Counted from the first letter of the stretch, positions 9,497 through 18,938 are shown. The stretch: DNA of 64,000 nt from Tetragenococcus halophilus subsp. halophilus DSM 20339 (GCF_003841405.1 NZ_PXYA01000001.1:620001-684000); one strand, 5' to 3'. Notes: generated from the sequence alone by a model not told the origin. Numbers and translations are program-made.

Positions 9497-10042
9497 TTAA
9501 CATTCCTCCACATTAATATCATGGTTGGTAAAAATACAAATATCTGCTGCAATATTCAAGGCATTTTCTGCAATTTCTTTAGCAGACAATTTATCACTGG
9601 CATATTTACGCATAGCTCTAGCAGAAGCTAATGCAAAATTCCCTCCAGAACCAATGGCCAAAATACCATCGTCCGGCGTGATCACTTCGCCTGTACCTGA
9701 AACAAGTAACATTTCATCCTTATTCATAACAATTAGCATTGCTTCAAGCTTTTGCATTGAACGTTGTGTACGCCATTCTTGCGCTAGTTCAACAGCAGCT
9801 CTTTGTAAATTTCCGTGATATTCATTTAGTTTTTCTTCAAATTTTTCTTCTAGAGTAAATGCGTCAGCTACACTACCAGCAAAGCCAACAACAACTTCTC
9901 CGTTATAGATACGACGTACTTTTTGCGCTGTACCCTTCATAACAACTTGTTCTCCCATAGTTACTTGGCCATCTCCAGCCATAGCAAATTTGCCGTCTTT
10001 TTCAACCGCACATATCGTTGTTGAATGAAATTGTGATTCCAT
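9497..10042 (-). CDS. hslV: ATP-dependent protease proteolytic subunit HslV (ClpQ)
   Basis: This is the threonine-type peptidase that forms two stacked hexamers with HslU caps. The mature-type N-terminus [21 protein letters not shown] is preceded by the short propeptide MESQFHS, which must be removed to expose the catalytic residue. B. subtilis ClpQ has a comparable short extension. The [20 protein letters not shown] and [15 protein letters not shown] blocks are typical. The length is 181 aa. It lies between xerC and hslU in the same operon. Confidence 0.96.
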   Translation of the reverse strand: MESQFHSTTICAVEKDGKFAMAGDGQVTMGEQVVMKGTAQKVRRIYNGEVVVGFAGSVADAFTLEEKFEEKLNEYHGNLQRAAVELAQEWRTQRSMQKLEAMLIVMNKDEMLLVSGTGEVITPDDGILAIGSGGNFALASARAMRKYASDKLSAKEIAENALNIAADICIFTNHDINVEEC

Positions 10043-10073
10043 TGTATTTGTTCCTCCTAATTTTCATTTAGTT

Positions 10074-10970
10074 TCATGCTCTTGGATGAAACTGACGATA
10101 ATTTCTTTGTAAGTTTTCTTTAGTTACATGCGTATAAATTTGTGTTGTTGATAAATTAGCATGCCCTAATAGCTCTTGAACCGTCCGCAAATCCGCCCCA
10201 TTATTTAATAAATGAGTAGCAAAAGTATGTCGTAACATATGCGGGTGAATTTGTGAGTCCAAGCTACTTTTTTTGATTACCTGATTTAAGGCATACTCAA
10301 TACCCGTTGAAGTGATACCATCACCTAAACGGTTAACAAAAACATATGCATGATCTTTATGGTATTTTTCCATCAAAAAAGAACGTCCTTCAGATAGATA
10401 TACATCTAAGGCTTCTTGTGCGTAAGCGCCAAAGGGCACATAACGATCCTTGTTTCCTTTTCCATGGATAAACAATACACTGTTTTCCCAATCAATTTGC
10501 TCAAGCGTCAATGAAGCACACTCACTCACTCGCAAACCAGAACCATATAAGACCTCTAATAAAGCGCGATCTCTTTGTTGCAAAGGTTTGTTTCCTTGAA
10601 CACTATCAAATAACACTGCAATCTCTTTTTCATAAAAAAAGCGAGGTAATTTGACATTCTTTTTTTTCAAATGAACATAAGAAAAGGGATTTTCTTCTAT
10701 CACTTCATGTTTTAATAAAAAATGATAAAAAGAACGCAAGCTGGCAATTTTGCGGCTAACGGTGTTACGACTATAACTTTGTTCATTTAATTCACTTAAA
10801 TAAACGCGTACATCGCGATGATCAATCTGCAAATAATTAGCATCTCCAGAGTCTTTTAAAAAGACAAAAAAATTATCAATATCTTCTTTATAAGCCTCTT
10901 TTGTTTTTTCAGAATAACCGCGCTCAACCGTGAGATAACGGTAATATTCCTTTGGCCAATCTTTTGTCAT
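10074..10970 (-). CDS. xerC: Tyrosine recombinase XerC (CodV)
   Basis: This recombinase resolves chromosome dimers at dif with a partner XerD. The start at ATG 10970 (298 aa, MTKDWPKEYY) has GAGGAAG eight bases upstream; the frame extends 14 codons further without support. The SAM-like core-binding domain is residues 1-90. The catalytic set is complete: Arg147 (GSGLRVSE), Lys171 (HGKGNKDR), His244 and Arg247 (HPHMLRHTF), His270 (LLGHANLS) and Tyr279 (TQIYTHV). It opens the xerC-hslV-hslU-codY cluster. In related genomes trmFO often lies between topA and xerC; no such gene is present here. Confidence 0.95.
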   Translation of the reverse strand: MTKDWPKEYYRYLTVERGYSEKTKEAYKEDIDNFFVFLKDSGDANYLQIDHRDVRVYLSELNEQSYSRNTVSRKIASLRSFYHFLLKHEVIEENPFSYVHLKKKNVKLPRFFYEKEIAVLFDSVQGNKPLQQRDRALLEVLYGSGLRVSECASLTLEQIDWENSVLFIHGKGNKDRYVPFGAYAQEALDVYLSEGRSFLMEKYHKDHAYVFVNRLGDGITSTGIEYALNQVIKKSSLDSQIHPHMLRHTFATHLLNNGADLRTVQELLGHANLSTTQIYTHVTKENLQRNYRQFHPRA

Positions 10971-11137
10971 CTTGCACTTCCTCTTTTTCCTATTTCTTTT
11001 AAAATGTAGCATAGAACGGATAAAAATACAAATAAACTGTCAGAATTTAACCAATATTTCAAATTCTGCTCACAATTGAAAAAATTATGAATTTTATATC
11101 TACCCATCTTTTATAACTTTTTCAAAGGGGAAAAAAT

Positions 11138-11161
11138 CCATAATGTCTTAAGACATCATGG
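11138..11161 (-). terminator. topA terminator
   Basis: CCATAATGTC (11138-11147) pairs with GACATCATGG (11152-11161) around TTAA, with one mismatch. On the minus strand a run of six T follows. It separates topA from xerC. Confidence 0.7.
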
Positions 11162-11172
11162 AAATTTTTTCT

Positions 11173-13251
11173 TTATTTTTGTTCGTCTTCTTTATAATCA
11201 CAGTTGGAACAAACGACTTGTTTACTAGCTTTTTTCTTTTTCTCAACTAGATAATGAGCGCATTTCGGACAATTGCGTCCAATGGGTTTGTTCCAGGAAA
11301 TAAAGTCACAATCAGGATAACGGTCACAGCCATAAAAGATACGATTTTTCTTTGATTTTCTTTCAATGACCTGTCCTTTTTGACATTTAGGGCAGGTTAC
11401 GCCGATTTCTTTGACAATTGGTTTGGTATTACGACATTCAGGGAAATTACTGCAAGCATAAAATTTACCATATCTACCTAATTTTATAACCATTGGATGC
11501 CCACAAACATCACAATCAAAGCCAGCTGGTTCATCTTTGATCTCTATCTTTTCCATTTTTTCTTCAGCCGTTTCTAACTCTTTTTCAAACGGTTGATAGA
11601 AACGATCGATGACTTTAACCCACTCTTCTTTTCCTTCCTCAATATGGTCTAAGTCCTCTTCCATTCCAGCTGTAAAGGACGCATCGACGATTTCCGGAAA
11701 GAAATCTTCAATAAGGTTGTCGACAATTTCACCTAATTCAGTAGGCTCAAAACGTTTTTGTGTGAGCTTAACGTAATAACGTTTCTGGATTGTTTGTAAA
11801 GTCGGCGCATAAGTAGATGGCCGTCCAACACCATTTTCTTCCAAAGTTCGAATAAGTGTTGCTTCACTAAAACGAGCAGGTGGTTGGGTAAAGTGCTGAT
11901 TTGGCGTAATGTCTTCTGATTGTACAATATCGCCAGATGCTAGTTCTGGCAAAACATTTTCCTTGTCCTTCTTACCATCATCTCGGCCTTCAACATATAC
12001 TTCCATAAAACCTTTGAATTTCACTTTAGAACCATTTGCCACAAAAATAACACCATTTTGATCTAAGGTAGCTTTTACTGTATCAAGAATGGCTGGTTTC
12101 ATTTGACTGGCGATAAGACGTGACCAAATCAAACGATATAACTTCAACTGATCTTTATCTAAATATTTTCCAATTTCTTCTGGACTACGCATCGCACTTG
12201 TTGGACGAATTGCTTCGTGAGCATCTTGGGCGCCCTGCGCATTTTTTAATTTTTTATTACTATGAGCGGCATAGTTTTTACCATAAGTCTGTTCAATAAA
12301 ATCTGTCGCTTCTTGTTTAGCAGTATCAGAAATTCTTTTAGAATCAGTACGCATATAAGTGATTAAACCAGTCGTACCGCCTTTTCCCAAAGAGATTCCT
12401 TCATATAACTGTTGCGCGACCATCATTGTTTTGCCTGTTCGAAAATTCAATTTACGAGCAGCTTCTTGTTGCATACTACTTGTGGTAAAAGGTGCGGCTG
12501 GATTTCTTTTACGTTCTTTTTTTTCAACCTTAGTTACATTATAATCTTTGCCAGATATACGTTGAGTAACTTCCTTAACCGCATCTTCATTAGGTAATTT
12601 TTTCTTTTTACCATCAAGTCCCCAAAAATTGGCCTTGAATTTTTTTCGACCTTTTTTAAAATTACCGTCAATACTCCAGTACTCTTCTGGCGTAAAATTA
12701 CGGATTTCTTTTTCTCGGTCAATGATCATTTTAAGAGCAACTGATTGCACACGCCCCGCACTCAAACCTTTTTTTACCTTACGCCAAAGAATCGGGCTAA
12801 TAGAGTAACCAACCAAACGATCCAACACACGACGTGCTTGTTGCGCATCAATTAAATCTAAATCAATCGTTCTTGGTTCTTTAAAGGCTTCTTTAACAGC
12901 GTCTTTTGTAATTTCATTAAAGACCACGCGATTTTTATCATGAGGATCTAAGCCTAAAATATAAGACAAGTGCCAAGCAATAGCTTCCCCTTCTCTATCC
13001 GGGTCACTAGCAAGATAAACTCTTTCTGCTTTTTTTGCATGTTTTTTTAAATCTTTAATAACATCACCTTTACCACGGATCGTGATATAATAAGGCTCAT
13101 AGTTGTTTTCAACGTCGATGCCCATTTTGCTTTTTGGTAAGTCACGAACATGTCCAACACTGGCTACAACTTTATAATTACGGCCAAGATATTTTTCAAT
13201 CGTTTTAGCTTTTGCTGGTGATTCCACAATCACCAAATATTTATAAGCCAT
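11173..13251 (-). CDS. topA: DNA topoisomerase I
   Basis: This type IA enzyme relaxes negative supercoils. The TOPRIM domain opens the protein ([31 protein letters not shown]). The catalytic Tyr is in [14 protein letters not shown] at about residue 300. The C-terminus carries three four-Cys zinc ribbon modules (CDVCGHPM to CSNFPEC, CPKCQKG to CDRYPDC, CPKCAHY to CSNC). The length is 692 aa, normal for the family. It follows dprA by about 130 bp and ends at its own terminator. Confidence 0.97.
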   Translation of the reverse strand: MAYKYLVIVESPAKAKTIEKYLGRNYKVVASVGHVRDLPKSKMGIDVENNYEPYYITIRGKGDVIKDLKKHAKKAERVYLASDPDREGEAIAWHLSYILGLDPHDKNRVVFNEITKDAVKEAFKEPRTIDLDLIDAQQARRVLDRLVGYSISPILWRKVKKGLSAGRVQSVALKMIIDREKEIRNFTPEEYWSIDGNFKKGRKKFKANFWGLDGKKKKLPNEDAVKEVTQRISGKDYNVTKVEKKERKRNPAAPFTTSSMQQEAARKLNFRTGKTMMVAQQLYEGISLGKGGTTGLITYMRTDSKRISDTAKQEATDFIEQTYGKNYAAHSNKKLKNAQGAQDAHEAIRPTSAMRSPEEIGKYLDKDQLKLYRLIWSRLIASQMKPAILDTVKATLDQNGVIFVANGSKVKFKGFMEVYVEGRDDGKKDKENVLPELASGDIVQSEDITPNQHFTQPPARFSEATLIRTLEENGVGRPSTYAPTLQTIQKRYYVKLTQKRFEPTELGEIVDNLIEDFFPEIVDASFTAGMEEDLDHIEEGKEEWVKVIDRFYQPFEKELETAEEKMEKIEIKDEPAGFDCDVCGHPMVIKLGRYGKFYACSNFPECRNTKPIVKEIGVTCPKCQKGQVIERKSKKNRIFYGCDRYPDCDFISWNKPIGRNCPKCAHYLVEKKKKASKQVVCSNCDYKEDEQK

Positions 13252-13384
13252 TAAAAGGCCCCTTTCGTAAATGGTTTATTCTATATATCGTGCCATTTAA
13301 TTTTCAAATAACAAATCGTAGCCTATCATAGCCATTTGAAATGAGTTTGTCAAGAAAGGAAACACATAGGTCTTAAATACTGCT

Positions 13385-14263
13385 TTAAAAATTAGGCAAT
13401 TCTTCTAAAATATCTTGTACTGAAACCACGCATTTGGCACCGTCTTGAATAAGACGATGACAACCATCAGATTGGCCAGTTAAAATTTCACCTGGTATAG
13501 CAAAAACTTCTTTTCCATAATCTAGCGCTAATTGTGCAGTAATCAAAGATCCACTACGCTCCTTTGCTTCGATGACGCAAGTTGCTTTACTTAAACCCGC
13601 GATGATTCGATTCCGCATAGGAAAATGATTTTTTTGAATTGGTGTACCTTGTGGGTATTCACTTAAAACCAAATGATTTTTCTTCATTTCACCAAAAAGT
13701 GCACTAACTTCCCTGGGATAACAAATATCCAAACCACAGCCAACAACACCGATGGTTAAACCGCCTGAACGAATTGTCATTTCATGGCTCATTCGATCAA
13801 CACCTTTTGCTAAACCACTTACAATCACAAACTGTCGCTTTACAATAGTAGGAAGTAGTTTACTGATAACTTGTGTTGAGTATTTACTTGCTTGTCGCGC
13901 GCCTACAAAAGCTAAACGTGGATAATCTAACAAGTCAAGATTGCCTCTATAAAAGATCACTAATGGAGGATAAGGCAGCTCTAGTAATTCTGCTGGGTAA
14001 TCTGATGATAACCAAGTGACATATTGCTGATCTTGTAACTTTTCTTTTAGCCAATCATCACTAATTTCTCGAAAGCTTTGCCGAAACATTCCCTTATATC
14101 GATTGATTTGTGCAATCTGTATCACATCTTCCACAAAAAAGTTTTCAGCCTGGAATTTTTCATAAAATTTCACAATTTTCCATTTTCCAATTAAACCGAT
14201 CCCTTTACAATAAGTTAATTTCAATACTGTTTTCTCAATCATCGATAATTCTTCGTAATTCAA
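13385..14263 (-). CDS. dprA: DNA-processing protein DprA (Smf)
   Basis: DprA binds incoming single-stranded DNA and loads RecA during natural transformation. The Rossmann-like core is visible: LAFVGARQASKYS, VSGLAKGVDRMSHE, IGVVGCGLDICYPRE, YPQGTPIQKNHFPMRNRIIA and SGSLITAQLALDYGKEVFAIPG. At 292 aa it is complete. The start is a TTG at 14263 with GAGGGGG eight bases upstream. That Shine-Dalgarno sequence lies inside the 3' arm of the rnhB terminator hairpin, so translation may be restrained by structure. Confidence 0.94.
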   Translation of the reverse strand: MNYEELSMIEKTVLKLTYCKGIGLIGKWKIVKFYEKFQAENFFVEDVIQIAQINRYKGMFRQSFREISDDWLKEKLQDQQYVTWLSSDYPAELLELPYPPLVIFYRGNLDLLDYPRLAFVGARQASKYSTQVISKLLPTIVKRQFVIVSGLAKGVDRMSHEMTIRSGGLTIGVVGCGLDICYPREVSALFGEMKKNHLVLSEYPQGTPIQKNHFPMRNRIIAGLSKATCVIEAKERSGSLITAQLALDYGKEVFAIPGEILTGQSDGCHRLIQDGAKCVVSVQDILEELPNF

Positions 14264-14265
14264 AA

Positions 14266-14317
14266 AAATCCCCCTCTTTTTAAGTATTTATTAATAAATA
14301 CGCAAAAAAGAGGGATT
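14266..14317 (-). terminator. rnhB terminator overlapping the dprA ribosome binding site
   Basis: On the minus strand the hairpin begins just after the rnhB stop. Outer arms AAATCCCTCTTTTTT and AAAAAGAGGGGGATTT enclose an inner perfect palindrome, GTATTTATTAATAAATAC (14284-14301). The T-run that follows runs into the TTG start codon of dprA. The 3' arm contains the dprA Shine-Dalgarno GAGGGGG. Confidence 0.8.
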
Positions 14318-14323
14318 TCTTTT

Positions 14324-15091
14324 TTATAAATATTTTTTTATTGGTGCATACGACTTACGATGAATGGCTGTAATACCATATTCTTTTAATCCAGTTAAAT
14401 GAGCCTTAGTGCCATAACCAGCATTTTTATCAAAAGCATAATGAGGATGTATCTTATGATATTCTTTCATCAGCTGGTCACGGTAAACTTTAGCAATAAT
14501 ACTAGCGGCAGCGATCGATACACTTCTAGCATCACCTTTTATGATTTTTTCTTGTGGAATATTAATATCTATAGACATCGCGTCAATCAATAGATGATCT
14601 GCTTTTACTGCTAAATTTTCCACCGCTTTTGTCATCGCCATTTTGCTTGCTTGATAAATATTTACTTGATCAATTTGTTCAGCAGAAATTTCGCCAATTC
14701 CGATGGCCGTTGCTTGTTCTTTAATTTTATTATCCAAATCTAGGCGCTTCTTTTCACTAAGTTGTTTTGAATCATTGAGTCCTAAAATTTCACTACCTTC
14801 AGGTAAAATAACCGCTGCCGCGACAACCGGTCCAGCCAGAGGTCCCCGTCCCACTTCATCAATGCCAGCAATCAAATGGTGACCTTGTTTGTAACATGAA
14901 CGTTCGAAAGCTTGCATGGTATAAAACTGCTCTTTTAATGTTTCTTTTTGTGCTAAACGTCTTTCTAATTGCAAGAGAAGTTTTTGCACACCTTTACGTT
15001 CATCCATTTGCAATTGCTTAACATAAGGATCAGTCATCGTTTCAGTAGCTAATAAATGCGTTTTTATCTCAGAAATTGCTTCTTTTGCCAT
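14324..15091 (-). CDS. rnhB: Ribonuclease HII
   Basis: This enzyme cleaves RNA at RNA-DNA junctions and single ribonucleotides embedded in DNA. The catalytic motif GIDEVGRGPLAGPVV holds the Asp-Glu pair, followed by GLNDSKQLSEKKR and later DHLLIDAM with the third acidic residue. IIKGDARSVSIAAASIIAKVYRD is split here only by its length and is the conserved helix. The length is 255 aa with the N-terminal extension usual in Firmicutes. It follows rbgA with no gap and is almost certainly translationally coupled. Confidence 0.95.
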   Translation of the reverse strand: MAKEAISEIKTHLLATETMTDPYVKQLQMDERKGVQKLLLQLERRLAQKETLKEQFYTMQAFERSCYKQGHHLIAGIDEVGRGPLAGPVVAAAVILPEGSEILGLNDSKQLSEKKRLDLDNKIKEQATAIGIGEISAEQIDQVNIYQASKMAMTKAVENLAVKADHLLIDAMSIDINIPQEKIIKGDARSVSIAAASIIAKVYRDQLMKEYHKIHPHYAFDKNAGYGTKAHLTGLKEYGITAIHRKSYAPIKKYL

Positions 15092-15940
15092 CTACTCACT
15101 CATTTCTTCATAACGATCTAAAGTATACTTACCCAACTTGCCTTCTCTTACATCATGGATGATACGTTGGCTTCCTTTATCGTAATCATCTTGAAAACCT
15201 TGCTTTTTAGTAATCAACATTAATAGTTCAGCTGTAGAAAACGCTAAGTCTTCTTGTGTTAATTGATAACGATCTGCAAGTTGTTCTGGATAAAATTGCT
15301 TGAAAAATTCCAAAGCATAAATAGCAATATCATCCTGATGAAACAATTGGTCCTTAATGGCACCTGTTAGTGCTAACTTTTTACCAATTTCTTGATCTTC
15401 AAATTTAGGCCATAAAATACCCGGTGTATCTAATAATTCTAAATCTTTTTTATAACGTATCCATTGTTGACCTTTTGTGACGCCCGGTTTATTTCCCGTC
15501 TGAGCCATTTTTTTCCCTGCCAAACGATTGAGTAATGTTGATTTTCCGACATTAGGAATACCGATTACCATAGCTCGTATAGCCCTTGGCTTTAACCCTT
15601 TTTCCTGTTCACGTTGCAGTTTTTCAGCGAGTGCTTCTTTTGTTTTGGGCAGAATAGATTTACTGCCCTTATTATCTTGTGAATTAATAGCAAGAGCGGC
15701 ATAACCTTGCTCGTTAAAATATGTTTCCCATTTTTTTGTTTGCGCAGGATCTGCTAGATCCGCCTTATTGATTAATACAAGACGAGGCTTTTGTTGTAAA
15801 ATTTCGTCTAGCATTGGATTTCTAGAAGAAATCGGAAGACGTCCATCAACCAACTCAAAAACAATATCAACATGTTTTATTTTTTCGGATACTTGGCGCT
15901 TCGCCTTTGCCATATGGCCAGGAAACCATTGAATCGTCAT
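15092..15940 (-). CDS. rbgA: Ribosome biogenesis GTPase RbgA (YlqF)
   Basis: This circularly permuted GTPase is needed for late assembly of the 50S subunit. The permuted order is visible: G4 (INKADL, about residue 57) comes before G1 (GIPNVGKSTLLN, about 127) and G3 (DTPGIL, about 173). The N-terminus MTIQWFPGHMAKAKRQ is typical. The length is 282 aa. It heads the rbgA-rnhB-dprA-topA run. The mobile element boundary lies directly upstream, so its promoter region is within about 95 bp of the integrase stop. Confidence 0.95.
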   Translation of the reverse strand: MTIQWFPGHMAKAKRQVSEKIKHVDIVFELVDGRLPISSRNPMLDEILQQKPRLVLINKADLADPAQTKKWETYFNEQGYAALAINSQDNKGSKSILPKTKEALAEKLQREQEKGLKPRAIRAMVIGIPNVGKSTLLNRLAGKKMAQTGNKPGVTKGQQWIRYKKDLELLDTPGILWPKFEDQEIGKKLALTGAIKDQLFHQDDIAIYALEFFKQFYPEQLADRYQLTQEDLAFSTAELLMLITKKQGFQDDYDKGSQRIIHDVREGKLGKYTLDRYEEMSE

Positions 15941-15964
15941 ATTATTAAGTCCACTCCTTTCATA

Positions 15965-15985
15965 TCAAGGTTTTAAAGGCCTTGA
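15965..15985. other. Candidate attachment core beside the integrase gene
   Basis: TCAAGG (15965-15970) and CCTTGA (15980-15985) are inverted arms around a 9-bp TTTTAAAGG spacer. This is the geometry of a tyrosine recombinase core site. It lies between rbgA and the end of the integrase gene. No second copy was found by eye at the other end of the element, so the call is tentative. Confidence 0.3.
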
Positions 15986-16013
15986 CTCATAGAATTTAAG
16001 TTAAAATACTTCG

Positions 16014-16035
16014 CATGGGACAAACATGGGACAAT
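16014..16035. repeat. Direct repeat at the integrase 3' end (possible arm-type sites)
   Basis: ATGGGACAAACATGGGACAA contains two tandem copies of ATGGGACAA immediately after the integrase stop codon. Short direct repeats at this place are common integrase arm-binding sites. Confidence 0.4.
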
Positions 16036-17558
16036 TTAAAGATTGCCCTTCAACACCAGATTGTTTCCATACGTTATCTTGTAACCTAGTATCTTTCGCA
16101 TTTTACCATAAATTGTTTCAATATCAAATGCTTGCCATTCTTCACTCAAATCACTAATCATCTTCTGAAGAATGTTATTCTTTAAGTGTCTAGTTTGGTA
16201 TTCGGGAGGAATTCCTAAAGCTCTTTTAAAATCTTCGAGAGTAAACTTGATTACATCTTTATCTATATTTTCTCTCAAAATCTTATTGAGCCTAGTTGAA
16301 TACTCACTACAGAAAACCTCCGGATAAAAATCAAGTGGATTGTCTTTATCTAGCCAATGATCAAGAGCATTTACAATTCGTGTTGTACCTTTATTTGAAG
16401 TTTGAGCATAAACGTTCATTGTAGTTCTCAAATCTGTATGTCCCACATGAGATTGGATTGATTTTGGATCAACCCCCTCACTATCCTTTAAGTAAGTAAT
16501 ATTAATAAACCTAAAAGAGTGAGGAGTTATATTTTCAACCCATTTAAACCCATACTTACTTTCGCAGTTTTCTCTTAAATCATCTTGAATCCTATGAATA
16601 AACGTTCGGTAGGATTTGGAAGTAACTGGCGCACCGTTTAACGTTCTGAATATTGAGTCTGTTTGGACATATGATTTCCAAGGTTTTATTTGATATCTCC
16701 TATCTAACTGTTTGCTTTTTTCCATAGCAACAATTAAACTTTTCAAAGCTACCTGGGACAATCCGACTACCCGTTCAGATTCTTCTGTTTTAGGTGGCCC
16801 ATACTCAAATTTCCCTTTGCCAATTTGAATTAGATTTTTTGTGACTGTTATTCTCCGATTTTCAAAATCGACATCATCTACTGTTAAAGCTCCTGCCTCT
16901 CCAATTCGAAGTCCAGTATTTACTAAGAACAAAGTAAGATGGTAATAAACTGGATTCACCGATTTCTTAACCTCTGTTAGGAAAGCATTTAGCTCATGTG
17001 GTTCGAGATATTTTAACTTTCTTCTTATTTTGGGTTCCATTTTCTTTTCTCGAGGTAAATTCAACTCGACAACAGACATGGGAGAATAAACTAAAATACG
17101 ATGTTTTACTGCATATCGAAAAATTTTATTTAAGGTACTCTTAATATGAATCATCGTAGAATATGAACTATCGTATTTTTTTGATAATCAGTTAACAATT
17201 TTTCGAGTAATAATGGTGTGATACTTTCAACTAAAACGTCACCATCAATTAATTCATTCACTCTTCGAATCACTAAAATTTCTCGTTCTACTGTTCTTTC
17301 ATTAACTCCGACTCGCCAATGCTCAAGCCATTTTTCTACAAGTTGAGAGAAACGTAATATTCTATCTGGTTGGGCATATTCATATTCTTCTAAAATTCGA
17401 TCAATCTTGTCTTCTAATTCACGTTCAGCATTTCTTTGAGCTTTCCGAGTGCTGCCAGAATAAGTCAGAGTAATTTTCGTTCTCTTTCCAGTTAAAGGAT
17501 TAGTATATCGGCTAATACATTGAAAATTTCCACTTGGTAATTTTACATGTGATGCCAT
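16036..17558 (-). pseudogene. Tyrosine integrase of a Tn916-like or phage-like element, one frameshift
   Basis: Two abutting ORFs make one integrase of about 507 codons in all. The first (17151-17558, 135 aa) has an AP2/arm-binding-like N-terminus and the start of the SAM-like domain. The second (16036-17154, 372 aa) begins MIHIKSTLNKIFRYAVKHRI and carries the catalytic residues: Arg in NTGLRIGEAG, His and Arg in HSFRF, His in HVGHTDLRTT, and Tyr in NVYAQ. The break is at a run of seven A on the minus strand (complement of 17176-17182). Eight A would give YQKKYDSSYSTMIHIK and fuse the frames. The ORFs also overlap as ATGA. A -1 slip on the A run could restore the protein, so it may not be dead. 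Confidence 0.8.
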
Positions 17559-17660
17559 CTCAAATCACTCCTATAAGTTGGTGTGATATTGATTGTAAAA
17601 ACGTGTAATAGATCTCCTCCAGTCACTATTTTATCACACCAACTTTGTTTTAACAGCGAC

Positions 17661-17894
17661 TTAACGGAAATTGGTTCTTTGCTTATATTTCAAAAATTCA
17701 TGAAATCCATTAATATTTATCCAAACTAATTTTGGAGTCGGGTTAATAACGTATTTCCTAAAATCTCTACTTCTTCTCATCTCCATCAACCAATGACTCA
17801 GCGTATTGACATTCAGATGTTCATATCTTTTCATTAAGCCTTTTTTGTTAGTCCACTCGGTCTCTAATTCTTCATCTTTAGTAAGTTTCATCAA
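17661..17894 (-). CDS. Putative excisionase-like DNA-binding protein
   Basis: This is a 77-aa basic protein lying about 100 bp upstream of the integrase on the same strand. I see a short N-terminal helix, then GLMKRYEHLNVNTLSHWLME, which looks like a MerR/Xis-type helix-turn-helix, and a C-terminal KLVWININGFHEFLKYK wing resembling excisionases. Size, position and basic charge fit Xis of Tn916-like elements, but sequence identity to a known Xis was not established. Tn916 has xis in this same position. The start could be either of the two ATG codons at the beginning. Confidence 0.55.
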   Translation of the reverse strand: MMKLTKDEELETEWTNKKGLMKRYEHLNVNTLSHWLMEMRRSRDFRKYVINPTPKLVWININGFHEFLKYKQRTNFR

Positions 17895-18280
17895 AAGTTC
17901 AATTCCTTCCTATTAAATAGTACATACTATACACAAATAAATTATCTCACTATTTCTTTTTGAGAAATCAGAATCAATTCGAAAGTATTCTAATCTATCA
18001 GCTGCTCTGCCAAAAGCACATAGGAATTTCACCTCCCCCCAGTAATGGCGGGCCAATTTGGTTACGGAAGTATCATTATCGTAGTCATAATTTTCATATT
18101 AAACTTGTCGCTCAAAGGATAACCTTTTCATGGCGTAACTAGAAAATCGCAATCTACATGTACTGATAGATTTACTATTCACTTGTCAAAGAGCGTTAGG
18201 CTATTTTCAGCCTATGGAAATCCTTTATTGTAAACTGATAAAAAACTTCCATAGAATGAAAAGGAAAGGGAAAAAATACT
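17895..18280. other. Intergenic region inside the Tn916-like segment
   Basis: There is no convincing gene in these 386 bp. On the minus strand a strong GGGAGGT (near 18031-18037) is nine bases from an ATG at 18021 that starts a seven-codon ORF, MCFWQSS (17998-18021). A small hairpin AGGCT-ATTTTC-AGCCT lies near 18199-18214. The excisionase promoter should be at the left side. Confidence 0.4.
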
Positions 18281-18523
18281 TTAACGAGTTGTGTCAAATT
18301 CAAGTATCTTCTCAATCAATTTCGTTTCCAGTTGTCTACGCATATATTCATCTACGTACATAACCATTCCTTTTTCTTCTTCATAGACAGGTTTCATGGC
18401 TAATCGTGATATATAATTTTGATATTTTGACAGAACGATGGACATGGCGATTGAATCACCAGAGACTGTGGCTTCAATAGTAGCTACTGGTATAAACGGT
18501 ATATATCGTTTATTTTGCTTCAT
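18281..18523 (-). CDS. Conjugative-transposon-type helix-turn-helix protein (Tn916 Orf8-like)
   Basis: This is a small protein of about 80 aa. The segment IEATVSGDSIAMSIVLSKYQ followed by YISRLAM and a short C-terminal helix matches the layout of the HTH_16 family found beside the Orf7 sigma factor in Tn916-like elements. I prefer ATG 18523 (MKQNKRYIPF), five bases after GGGTGG, over the GTG at 18532. It overlaps the end of the upstream sigma-like gene by 14 bp, suggesting translational coupling. In Tn916 this pair controls expression of the transfer and recombination genes. Confidence 0.65.
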   Translation of the reverse strand: MKQNKRYIPFIPVATIEATVSGDSIAMSIVLSKYQNYISRLAMKPVYEEEKGMVMYVDEYMRRQLETKLIEKILEFDTTR

Positions 18524-18938
18524 AATTGCCACCCAAATACTTTCCTAACTCTTCCAAGGCCACTTGTCGTTGGTACCAAACACCGCCGAGACTTTTCCCA
18601 ATAATATCGCCAATTTCACGATCGTTGAGACCGATGAAGAAGGACATCAAAATGATTTCTTGTCTTAGACTAGATAATGCTGCAATCGCATTTGACAACT
18701 CCTCATTTGAAATAAAAATCTTTATACCTAGGACAATAAAGCTACCACTACTATTCATATTTGGTTCTGAATAATAAAACTCTGTATCCAGTCCTTTTTG
18801 TTTCAATATCTCCATTGAGATTTGACGTTGGCGAAATCTAGCGTATTTCTTTTGAATGTTTAATGCCTCGTTGCGGACTACTTTCTTACAAAAACTGTCA
18901 AACGCGTGTCGAATGTGGGTTTCCCCTGAGTCGCCCAT
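18510..18938 (-). CDS. Sigma-70-like regulatory protein (Tn916 Orf7-like)
   Basis: This 142-aa protein has a C-terminal region-4-type helix-turn-helix: LRQEIILMSFFIGLNDREIG, then DIIGKSLGGVWYQRQVALEELGKYL. The N-terminal half, rich in Arg/Lys (NIQKKYARFRQRQ), has no clear region 2. It resembles Orf7 of Tn916, a short sigma-factor-like activator. The gene order sigma-like, HTH, xis-like, int matches the left-to-right order of that element family. No conjugation genes are seen, so this is a remnant or a different small element sharing the module. Confidence 0.7.
   Translation of the reverse strand: MGDSGETHIRHAFDSFCKKVVRNEALNIQKKYARFRQRQISMEILKQKGLDTEFYYSEPNMNSSGSFIVLGIKIFISNEELSNAIAALSSLRQEIILMSFFIGLNDREIGDIIGKSLGGVWYQRQVALEELGKYLGGNYEAK

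Noticed and set aside
9493..9552. Longer HslU N-terminus
   Set aside because: The extra 20 residues overlap hslV and do not resemble the family; ATG 9492 gives the standard N-terminus.
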